Shown here: positions 33,757 through 44,200 of the stretch, in pieces
Layout: the number at the start of each line of letters is the position of its first letter
Position numbering within the stretch: position 1 is the first letter of the stretch
Source: Cercospora beticola
Taxonomy: Eukaryota > Ascomycota > Dothideomycetes > Mycosphaerellales > Mycosphaerellaceae
Assembly: GCF_033473495.1 (NCBI RefSeq)
Contig: NC_088939.1
Span: forward strand, 744,001 to 808,000
Length of the DNA stretch: 64,000 bases
Direction of reading: 5' to 3'
Program-made: the position numbers and the translations under genes
Notes under the pieces: model-generated
Database searches by the model: none
The model's input: only the letters and a program-made list of their open reading frames with translations
Told to the model about the DNA's origin: nothing

Positions 33757-34860
33757 TTAAAGCTTTGACTTATCCTTAATGTATGAAAGTTGCTTGTTGA
33801 TCGTGTCGAGCGCTTCTTGTTCAATTCTCGAGACCAGCACTTCGCATGTTGGGATGTCTTTGATGAGTCCAATGCAGAGACCTGCTGTCCAGACCTGTAC
33901 GATCTCGTTAGCTCAAATCCGTAGCATGACCGGCATCTCGAACTTACGCCATAATCTGGATCGCCATTCAGGAATACTTGTCGCCCTCTTTGTCCGCTAA
34001 CAAGTGGTTGTACTTCCTCAAACTTTCCAGTCGTCGACTCTCGCTCAATCTTCAGAGCTTCATCGGTAACCTTATTCTTGAACAAGCGATTTGTGTTCTT
34101 CCACCTTCGGAGGACAAGCTCGGTATCGTTCTCATCAGCTTTTACAATCGTCTCCTTGATGTTGTGGTGGATTGGCGCCTCGATAGTGCACATGAATCGT
34201 GTGCCCATGTTGATTCCGCACGCGCCTAGTGCCAGTGCGCCCGCAAGTCCTTGGCCGTCTGCAAAGCCGCCGGACGCAATGAAAGGTGTGTTGCCCAGTT
34301 CCTGTCGTGCGCGAGAGACAAGGATGAAGTTTGGGATATCAGTCTCTCCACAGTGACCTGCACACTCGAAGCCATCGATGGACAGAAAATCGACGCCCAT
34401 CTTGATTGCAGCAAGGGAGTGTCGAATCGTTGTGCACTTGTGAAGAATTGTAATACCAGCTTTCTTGAGTTTGGGTACGACCTCCTTGATTAGACCAGCA
34501 GTCTCTACAATCTTGATCCCTTCCGCGATAATAGCGTCGGCGTACTCTTGGTATGGAGGTGGGTTGACTGCTGGGAGCATGGTGAGGTTCACAGCGAAAG
34601 GCTTGTCGGTCATCTTCTTGCATCGTCGGATCTCGTTGCGCAAGTCGCCTGGAGTTGGTTGTGTGAGAGCTGTGATCTGCCCAATGTCAGTACAATCCAG
34701 AATGCAGACATTCTGTAGAAAAACACACAATTCCCAGCCCACCAGCATTTGAAACCGCAGATGCCAGCTCTGCATATCCCACCCACATCATTCCACCCTG
34801 GATGACAGGTACCTTGATTCCCAAGGCCCTGGTGAGAGCAGTATCGAAAGCGCCCGACAT
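33757..34860 (-). CDS. Nitronate monooxygenase (2-nitropropane dioxygenase family)
   Basis: Exons 34729-34860, 33948-34676 and 33757-33894, all phase 0, give 332 residues. This FMN TIM-barrel enzyme oxidises alkyl nitronates such as propionate-3-nitronate, a plant and fungal defence compound, to aldehyde and nitrite. Landmarks: VPVIQGGMMWVGYAELASAVSNAGGLGI at the N-terminus (FMN-binding Gly run), DKPFAVNLTMLP, HKCTTIRHSLAAIKMGVD, GFECAGHCGE with the catalytic-type His, PFIASGGFADGQGLAGALALGACGINMGTRF for the phosphate site. The C-terminal exon reads WTAGLCIGLIKDIPTCEVLV. Length and order fit the fungal class I enzymes. The gene is the last one before the transposon block, with about 1 kb between its start and the left LTR. 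Confidence 0.92.
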
Positions 34861-35902
34861 CTTGAAATCTGGATTAGTGGTTTGACAGAACTACACGCAG
34901 GTTCAAAGGTCAGAAATTAGATATCGTAAAATTGAACAGCACGACGTAGTTCTTTTGATGTCAGTACAGCTGTGGTTGTGTCGGCGCCGATTAGTGATAC
35001 TAATCCAGCCTTGAGCTCCGCTTGAGTCCCCTCGATGAAAGTGATAGCCGAGATTGCCGTGGGAATAAGGTCTTGTCAGCATCACGTGAACGCACAGTAG
35101 TGGCTTTGTTGCGCGATCTTTGTTTAAATCCTGCTTAATGCCGAGGCTTCGATTTGTTGTTCGCTGCATAGTAGCATGAGATGTAGAACTGCGACATGAG
35201 GCTCTCAAATTTTGCTACAGTCATCGAGGGTCTTCATGAAACGCAGGAGGTGGTCAGAAAATCATGTTCCGTTGCAGACTTCGACGATCTCATGGTGTGC
35301 ACTCCCAAATTTCGCTGCGCAAACATCTCGTTGCCCAGGCCGGAGGACCATCGAATATTCGTAATGCGCAATGCAGAGATGCTGGCTTTTGTCTTGGCTG
35401 CCATATCGTTGATGGAATGAAGAAGACAAAGGAAAGCGGGAAGAGTCGCTTCTATTTGTGTGACGGGCCATCCCGTGTCTGTTCTTGGCAATACCGTACC
35501 TGCGTCAAACGACATCAAAATGGACAGGTACATGCGCGCCATCGATCTTCTGTATCACCTCACACAAAATACATCCGCACTGGGTTCCAAGTGTATAGCG
35601 ACAAGATTTGAAGCATAATGCCCTGCAGTTACCACATAGCCACGATGGTAAGGTGGCAAAAGGACGGCTTGGTAACTCCTGGGTATGCCACAATGGCCAG
35701 AACTTACCGAGTTCACGGGTGACCGCCAATTCGTCGGGACTCCATGGGAGAACTCCCCGTGGGGATCATGCTGGATCGAAGAAGCGTCTAGGTTGGCAAA
35801 ATTGCTTTCGTCAGCTGCAAGAGCCAAGTTGCTCATCTGAGGCTCCATCACGCAATCTCGCGCCATAGCACGAATGGTGAATTACTGTCGTGAAGGCGGT
35901 GA
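34861..35902. other. Intergenic up to the transposon insertion site
   Basis: 1,042 bp upstream of the nitronate monooxygenase. Ordinary base composition with normal CpA/TpG content, so RIP has not spread here. No gene recognised. Confidence 0.5.
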
Positions 35903-35907
35903 CGTGC
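35903..35907. repeat. Left target-site duplication (CGTGC) of the Copia element
   Basis: CGTGC directly abuts the TG end of the left LTR and recurs at 49558-49562 directly after the CA end of the right LTR. Five base pairs is the normal duplication for Ty1/Copia integrase. Confidence 0.93.
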
Positions 35908-36087
35908 TGTGGGTAGGCTCCTCTGCAGAGGGTATTCGATCAAGTGTCAAAGTCGGTATAATAAAGATGTCTGATTCTATGGAAGGTAGCGAACGAGCTG
36001 GCTCTATATACCACTGCCGGAACGGAAGAACCGGCAGTTAGGGCTAATTCCGGTTTATGCGAGGTGGCTGCTATAGCCAAACCGACA
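35908..36087 (-). repeat. Copia 3' LTR (left copy)
   Basis: 180 bp, TGTGGGTAGG...CCGACA. Differs from the right copy at a handful of positions, all C/T or G/A at CpA or TpG sites. Within this copy the RIP-type changes start near 36040 and lie only toward the element interior; the outer 130 bp look intact. Contains an 8-bp inverted repeat ACTGCCGG/CCGGCAGT (36014-36021, 36032-36039). Confidence 0.93.
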
Positions 36088-39000
36088 CTAGCAATCTCTC
36101 TTTCTCGTATAAATCGTTTAGAACCTGGTTGGTTCACCTTTTAACCTATCCTTAGACGTTATATAATATCGTTCCTTAATTAATAAGCGTCGTTAATGCC
36201 TTATTCGGTATTAATTTAGTTATAGAGTTAGTAGAGTTAGTAGTACTATTAATCTAGCGTACCTTATAAACCTCTCTAGCCTCGTATATCTGCCTTAGTA
36301 CTATAATATCGATTATTAAGCGTTTCTTCTTAGTAGTACCGAGCTTAACTATATATTTATAAAGCGAGAGTAAATCGGTATAGACGATTAATAGTAAAGC
36401 TAGTTTGTCTAGTCGCTATAAGATTATAGATAGAGTAGTATTAATACTAAATACTATATTAATACTATAGCTAATAGTATATATCTCTAATATAAGAACT
36501 AAGTATATTACTCGTTTACTTTTAGTTAAGCTCTAATAGACGATATTACTAGTTATAGTAAATAAGCTAGTAGCGTTTAATTCGGTACTAATAACGATTA
36601 GGCAACCGATTTATAACGAGAAGTCCTTATTATTCGCGAATAAGCTATTAATAAAGATATATAACGCTATCGAATTAAAGTTTAGTAGTTAGTATATTAA
36701 ACTATAGTTAAAGTTATTTATTTACTATTAGATTCGCTTATTAAGGGCCTTAATATCGTTAGAGGTTAGTACTTTAGATTAAGCTACTACTAAGAGGTTA
36801 AAAGTAGCTTTTAGTTAATATATAGATACTAGGTAGGCGCCTCGTATACGCTATACTATATAGCTATTAGTATTATAGATAAAGCTTAGTTATTTACCTT
36901 AGCCTTTTAGTATAATACGAATAGTTCCGGTAGTACTTAGTAATATAGTATATCTATTAAAGGTTAGAGGTATATCGGCTATTAGTCGTTCCTTAGGCTT
37001 ACTAGTAAATACGAAGTATTTAGCCTCTATATACTAGAACTTTTAGTTAGCGAGGATTAGCGTATTATCGGTTTATATTCCGACGATTCTAGTTCTAGGT
37101 AATTCCGAGATAGTAATTAGTAAATATAGATTAAACGAGCTAGTTACTATATAGAGTTTGTCCTTATAGTAGTTACTATACGTATTAAACTAATAGGTAC
37201 CTAATTCCGCTAGTCTATAGAGTAGTAGGACGACTCTTATAATTATTCTATAGTAGTCGCGTTCTAGTTCTTTAGGTAATAACGCTAAAACGACTCGGTT
37301 TAGTTCGGTAGTTAACTAGGTATATACTTAGCTAATATTACGTAATTCTAGCGTAAAACCTTGCTTAATTAGACTCGTAGCTAGGCTAATAATTACTCGC
37401 TATAATACTTGCTAAATAGTTAGTAACTATATTAGAATCGTTTCCTTATTACGATTATTATAGCCTTAAATAATAAGCTTTAATTTCTCGTAAGATTATC
37501 CGTTACTATACTTCTTAACCTTATAGACTATATATAATTTAAATAGTCGGTAGTTACTATACCTCTAGTAGTCGTAAGGTTTAAATACGATAACTCTATT
37601 AATTAGGCTTTTAATCTCTACCTTAGTTAATACTTTAAATAGACGACCTAGTTTAGTAATAACCTTAGTAGTTCTTAATCTAATTAATTCGTCTATAGTA
37701 TACTATTCCTTAGTATTAACTATAGCCTCCGCTAGCTATTTTAGCTTATTCTTTAACTCTTTTAGCCTTCTACGTTTATATAGTACTATCGGAGGTTCTA
37801 GCTCTAGTTCGTAGTCGCTATTATTATTAGTAGGTTCTAGTTAATTATACTCGGAGTTATTAGCTTCTACCTCTATCTCGTTATTATTACTTAGGTATAG
37901 CTTAACTAAAGTAATTCTAAATCGAGTTAGTCTGCTAGGTAACTCTATAGTATAATCTTCGTTCTTAATATAGTTTAGTAGATAAGAGCTAGTCTATTAA
38001 TCTAATTTACGCTAAACGAGTACCTTATCCTCTAGTAGTAGTTTCTTTACTACGAGTAAATTAGAGCTATTACGAGTATTTAGAGTATTACGGATTAAAC
38101 GTTCTAATTAAAGGCGTTTAAGTTTAGCTATAGCCTTTTAAATAGCGAAGGCTCGTTACTTAATATTAGACGTAGAGGTACTTATTAATAGTAGTCGTAG
38201 ATAGATACTAAATACTAGTAAGGTTAGTACTAAACCTCGAGGTCTAGTAGTATTATTAATAGCCTTAACTACTATTTATAGTACTATATCGTTCGGAAGG
38301 TTAGTTTCTAATTTAATAATATCGAACGCTTATCGTAGTAGTATATAGTATCGTTCGACCTTACTAATACTATTATATACCTCTATAAGTACCTTTTTAG
38401 TAGTAATATCTATAGCTGCTATATACTACTAGAATTCGTCTATATAGAAGTTAGTACTAGCGTTATAGATAATACGCTCTAATAGCTCTTAATATATATT
38501 AATCTAGCCTACGAAGTCCTATTATATACCTCTACGTAGTCGTAGGTAGAAATAAATAGCTTCGGCTATACTAGTAAAGTATAGAGTAGCTAGGTATCTA
38601 TAGAGGTAGAAAGAAGACGATAAAAAAAGTCTAGAATTTCGACCTAAAAAGATTAGAGAGCTCCTAAGAATACGAAGACGATACTAGCGTAGTATAACTA
38701 CTATAAGATTCTAATACTCGACTATAGGATAGCTCTTCTAGGTAGTAAATACTACTATAGGTCTAGAGGCTAGAGTAGTAACCTAGGCTCTAAATAGGCT
38801 AAAAAGAAGGAACTAAGTATACCTAAGGGAAGGCTTTAATAAAAAAGAGTAAGGATAGTAGAAATAGAAGAAAGGAATAGTAGTACCTCTACGGATACTA
38901 GGACAATTAGCTACTAGGAGCCTTTTATCTAAATAGGAGACTCTAGGGCAGACTAGTTCTCTACTCTAGAGCTCTCTAGAAACCTTAAGTCTAAAGGTAG

Positions 39001-40871
39001 AGTATCTAATATAAGCTATCTAACTCTATACTATACTTAGAGCTACCTATAAAGATATCTACTACTATTCTAGATACTCTATAAAAACTAGAATTTCTCT
39101 AGATATAAGTTATATAACTAGGTACTAAGGAAGGTTAAAATCTAAGTAGGATTTATATAGAGAGATATCTACTCTAGGAACTAGTAAGAAAGAGTTAGAT
39201 ATAGAATTAATATAGATACTAGTATAGAGATAAAGACTATATATATAGGCTAGAGTCTCTAAGCTAGTAGGCAAGAGAATCGGGCTCCTAAGTACTTAAT
39301 AATATAAGAAATAACTAAGGAAAACTATATTATAAAGGATCTAATAAACTATTAAGATAATATAAATTATCCTAAGAAGAACTAGAAACTATAGAAGCGG
39401 TAGGCTATATAGAGCTTACTATAAAATATAAAGATATAAGGAGGTTTTTCTGCCGGAGTACTAGTACGAGAGCTTTTCTACCTACGAAAAATATAGGGCA
39501 TACTACTTACTCTAGTTAAAAGAGGTAGACTAGCGTATAAGAGTTATCTATCTATCTATATATTAATCTAGTAGGTATATAAAGCATTCTAGACTATCTT
39601 AGCTATTATATTAGGTAAGAATCGTACGGCTTAGAAAGTAGTAGCTATATTAACGACGTATAGAACTAGTCGTTTAGGCTATCCGAAGTATATAATATTA
39701 ACGATAACCTCCGTATTAAAGTTAATATTATCGTTATAGAGAGTAAATTTAAATCGTCTAGATACTTATCTATAGAATTAGTATAACTTATAGTACTTAG
39801 TAATATACTAGAGAGTATACTTATCGTATTTAGTACTAATTCGGTCTAGTACGGCGGCTAGCTTATTAATAGAAAGGTAGCCGAATCGGTAGTATAGCGT
39901 TCTTAACTCGCTCTTAGAGAGGTTATATATAGCTAGGTAGGTATATTCGTCGAGTAATAGCTAAGAGTAACTCTATTTATAAATAATAGGTATAGTAACC
40001 TTATATTCGCCTTAGATTAGTAGGTTCTTCTAGTTATTAAGTATAATATTAAGCTTATCTATATCTTATATATACTAGAGGAATAGTATATCGGTTAGAA
40101 TAGCTTCGAACTAAATATCTCCGAATAGTATTAGTACGATAATAGATTCTAAGAAGGAGGCGTTACTAGCTCCGAATTTAATATAGTAAGCACTTTATAT
40201 CGACTAGTTAAGCTTAATTTTAGGCCTTAATCGCTATAGAGCCTTAACCTAATTAATTCTAGTAGTAGATACTTCGGAGGCTCTAGTATTAGGTAAGATA
40301 CTTTAGAATATAGCGCTTAAATAGTAGTTAGCTATAAAGATTTGCTTAATTAGAACCGTAGCGAATATAGTAAATAGATCGTATAGAGTAAAGGTATAGT
40401 AAGCGGAATTATCTAATAGCGCTAAAAGTATTATTTTAGTAGTTTCTAGTATAATAGTACTAAACTCTATAAGGAATTATTAGCTATCTAATTAGTTAGA
40501 ATCGTCGTCGCTATTAGGTAATCCTTCGCTCTTATAATTAAGGAGGTACTAGTAGTATACTTAATTATCCTTAGTAAACCGTTCTCGTACCTTATTATAT
40601 TCTTAGCGTATATAATTACTTAACTAATAACCTAGTTTATTATAGATAAAGTACTTCTTCTATAGTTATCGTTACTAGTAGTTATTCTATTATCTTCGGT
40701 TACTATAAGAGTTACTAGTATTCCTTCTATATCGCCTATCGGTAATAAACTAGTTAGACGATTATACTTTATTAATATTTAACTAGGTAGTAATAGACGT
40801 TCGTATAGTAGTAATTAGAGCCTCTAATAACTCGTAGTTACCTAATAGCGCTACTTAATATTCTACTCTAT
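36088..40871 (-). pseudogene. Copia pol and distal gag remnant (RNase H, RT, integrase, zinc knuckle)
   Basis: Read on the minus strand, right to left. A gag zinc knuckle relic is at about 40605-40657 (KKYFIYNKLGY). The integrase core follows at about 39572-39760 (EVIVNIIYFG, then a run ending LPNIIAKIV), is cut by the 1-kb insert, and resumes at about 38490 downward (NASTNF). The RT active-site segment is at 37046-37072, observed TDNTLILAN, matching the TDDTL variant I know from fungal Copia elements. RNase H is at 36170-36400 (VYTDLLSLYKYIVKLGTTKK, RLIIDIIVLRQ), with the ending NSITKLIPNKALTTLIN. Stops interrupt all parts, mostly from Gln and Trp codons at CpA/TpG. Nonfunctional. Confidence 0.9.
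38493..39571. mobile_element. Third nested insertion of 1,049 bp with 15-bp target duplication
   Basis: The 15-mer TATATATTAATCTAG occurs at 38493-38507 and 39557-39571, and the Copia integrase frame reads up to one copy and continues after the other, so one copy is a duplication. The insert itself is 38508-39556. It has no LTRs and no terminal inverted repeats visible. Its plus-strand right end is a TATC tandem run just before the duplication. Composition differs from the flanking Copia (more CTAGG/CTCTAG, fewer CpG). A long variable target duplication plus a simple-repeat tail suggests a 5'-truncated LINE or a SINE-like retroposon read on the plus strand; this is inference. No coding motif was recognised. 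Confidence 0.75.
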
Positions 40872-40876
40872 CTTAG
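40872..40876. repeat. Left target-site duplication (CTTAG) of the Gypsy element
   Basis: CTTAG directly precedes the left Gypsy LTR and recurs at 47889-47893 directly after the right one. Confidence 0.92.
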
Positions 40877-41285
40877 TATTAGGTTTATCGGCGCTAGGCT
40901 AATAACCTAAGATCTTACTAAGTAGAAGCTTAAGCTCGATCGGGATTTAAGCTTATCGAGTAGTCTAGAGAAAAGTAACGAAGTAGGAAGGTTTACTTAA
41001 TTCTAATTAGTAAAATAGAATAGTAAGTTATACGCGATAACTATTTAGAGAGACGATACTTATCGCTATTATATATAAAGGAGAATCTCTATATTCTTTT
41101 AGGTCTATTATATATATAAGAGACCCGATCTATTACTCTATCGAAAAAGTAGAAGATCTGTTTCTTTATATATAGAGAGGTCTCTCTAGTTCTTAAGAGA
41201 TCCTTTCTATCCTATAACTAGGTATAGCTACGTAGCTATAAGAGATAATTAGGTAAGAGGAGTCGTAATAGTTAGAACTATAATA
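40877..41285 (-). repeat. Gypsy 3' LTR (left copy), 409 bp
   Basis: Aligns end to end with 47480-47888. The differences I see, for example near 40915, 40950, 41015 and 41030, are C/T or G/A transitions, as RIP would make. Confidence 0.92.
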
Positions 41286-44200
41286 CTATCTCTCTTTTAG
41301 CTTAGCTCGTCCCGAGCTTCTATACTTATTAGCTTTAGAATTCCTCTCGTTATACCTAGTAGTAAAGATATCTCTTTCCTTCTTTTATAATATTAATCCT
41401 TCCGACGCGCTATCTACGAAAAAACGCAAACGCTATACTATTCGAATCTACTAGCTTAGAGAATACGCTATAAAGCCTTATTCTCGTTATTAAGAGAATA
41501 ACTTAGTATATCGGATCTATATCTCGTCGGGAAAATATTCCTACTATTATACTAGTAACGCGAAGAGATATAACGCGCGGATAATAGATTCTAAATAGAA
41601 GCGTCTCGGGAAATAGCGTAAGAAGCTACTATCTAAGTTAGATTAGGCGAAGGACGCGCTTATAAAGGCGTATATAAAGAAGATATATTTATAGTAGTAG
41701 TTAGATACTTTAGACTAGAAAGCGGAAGCTAGTTATACTTTTAAAGAGCGAGAGCTTAAAGAGATAGAAGAGAAGGAGCGTATTATAGAGTAGGTAGGTA
41801 TTCTCCTTATTCCTAGAAACTCGTCTAGTCTCGCTCTTAGTTCTCTAACTTAGAGTACTATAGATAGTTCTACGGATTCTACTTTCTAAAGTTTTCTCGA
41901 TAGAGTCGTAGTAGAGCCTATCGACGGAACCGCTTAAGGAGTAGCTAGTAGTTTATAAGGTTCGTCTCTAGTTTCTAAGTATTATTAGATTCGTAGTACT
42001 CTTTCTACTTAATAAAGTATTTCTAATTCTTATAGTCTAGGATTTTTTCGACTTCGAACTCGTCTTCTTTCTTTAGTTAGAAGTAGAATGTTTTTTAGTA
42101 TAGAGTTTCGGCGTCGGCAGGTTCTAGTAGTAATATATAGAATACTAGGTAGATCTTCGTATCTTTTAGTAGCTTAAGTCGGTAGTTAACTAGTCCTCTA
42201 ACTTCGTTAATTAAAAATAGTCCGACTTTAATATAATCTAGTTTTTTAGTCTTCTTTCTTATTTTTAGATTTTTTATAAGAAGGTAGATCTTATCTCTCT
42301 TTTAAAGCTAAGATACTATTTTTCTTTTATTATATCTAGATTTAGCGATTATTATTTATAAGTCTTAGATATAGTTCTTAAGTTCCTTATAAATAGTTTT
42401 TATATCCTATACTATAACTATAGCTCTCTTAGCTTAGAGATAACTATACGAGTCTCCGAATAGGTTCGGATTTCGTCTATAATTCGAGAAGAATAGCGTA
42501 GCCTACGTAGTCTCTAATTTGTAGTTATTTAGTACTATTTATACTATAGGGAGTAATATAACCTAATTGTCTTATACGTAATTAATATAGTATCGTAGGT
42601 ACTATTCTAGAGTCTAGTTTATTCTTTCCGTTTATCCGTCTATTTCTAGATAATAGGCTATAGAGAGTTTATATTTAATCTCGATAGTTCCGATAAGTGT
42701 TTTCTAGTAGTTTAATATAAATAACTTATCTCTATTAGTAATAAAGATCTTCGGAAACCTATAGTATTATATTAGCCTATCTATTATAAGGTATCTAAGT
42801 TGTTCTGCTATATATTTTTCGCTAGTAGATATAAAGTATATATATTTAGTAAGTCTATCGACTATAACTATAATTATATCGAATACGGTTTCTATAACCT
42901 TATCCGTCGAAAGTAGAAGTTTCGTAATAAAGTCTATTATAACTTCGTTCTAAGATTATTATAGTAGAGTCCTAAACTATATATATCCGTATTTCGCGTA
43001 TCGTTCGGCTTTATTCCTTTAGTAATACTCGTAGCGCTTAATATACTTAAGTACCTTTTATTATATTTATAGAAAGCTAAAACTTCTTTAGATAAGTTCT
43101 ATAGTCTTAGTTACTCCTAGATATTCTTTCGTAAAGTCGTTATAATATTATCGTATATATTCTTCTTCTCGGTCCTTTAGTATCTAGTATTTGCCTTATA
43201 GTATTAGAAACTACTCCTCGGTATTATTAAGGATTCGTACTATATTATTAAATTCTTAAGTATTAGTACTAAGGCTTCTATTCGGATTAGCCTTAAGAAC
43301 TCGTTACTATACGGGTTCCTTTCCTTCTATATAGTCGACTCTTCGACTTAGAGCGTCTACTCTACTATTCTCTCTTCTTAGAGTATAGTAGATTTCGAAC
43401 TTATACTATCTAAGTAGTTCCGACTAGTAGGCCTATCTATAGGTTAGTACCTTAGTCGTAGTAAAGTAAGTTAGATTCTTATAATTAGAAAGAATCGTTA
43501 GTCCTAGTACTCCTTCCGTATAGTAGTTCTAGTATTATAGTACTATAACGATAGCTAGTAGTTTCTTATTATAGATATTATAGTTTTGTTCTATAGGTAA
43601 TATCTTCCTTAAGTAATAAGCTACTAGGTATCTTTTCCTATTATATATCTATATAAGGTATACTCCTATAGCTAGATCTAATACGTTAGTCTTAATAAAA
43701 ACTAGCTTCTTTATATTAAATATTATTAGTACTAGTGCCTCGTAGTATATCTATACTAGCTTATCGAACGCTTCCTAATATTATTATTCCTATTTCTACT
43801 TAAGGTTCTTCTTAGTAAGGTCTAATAGTAGTATAGTAATCTTCGAGTAATCTTTAATAAACTTCTAATTATAATTAGCTAGTCTAAGGAATAATTATAT
43901 ATCCTTAACTATCTTCGGAGTTAGCTATATCTTAATAGATTCGATTTTTTCCGAGTCGATTACGATTCCTCTCGTATTAATAATAAAGCTAAGGAATTTA
44001 ACTTCCTTCTTATAGAATTCGTATTTTTCGAGTATAGTCCGGAATCCTACTCGGAAGAGTCTTTCGAATACGCCTTATACTTATCGCTTATATTTCTCGA
44101 GAGATTCTTTAGTATAGACGAGAATATCGTCTATATATATAATAATATATATATCGAGTAGATCTCTAAGAATATCGTTTACTATCTCCTAGTAGAAAGC

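Noticed and set aside
35940..36137. Minus-strand open frame at the left LTR and its twin at 49410-49592
   Set aside because: Both are the same translated LTR sequence; the shared ORF reflects the repeat, not a gene.
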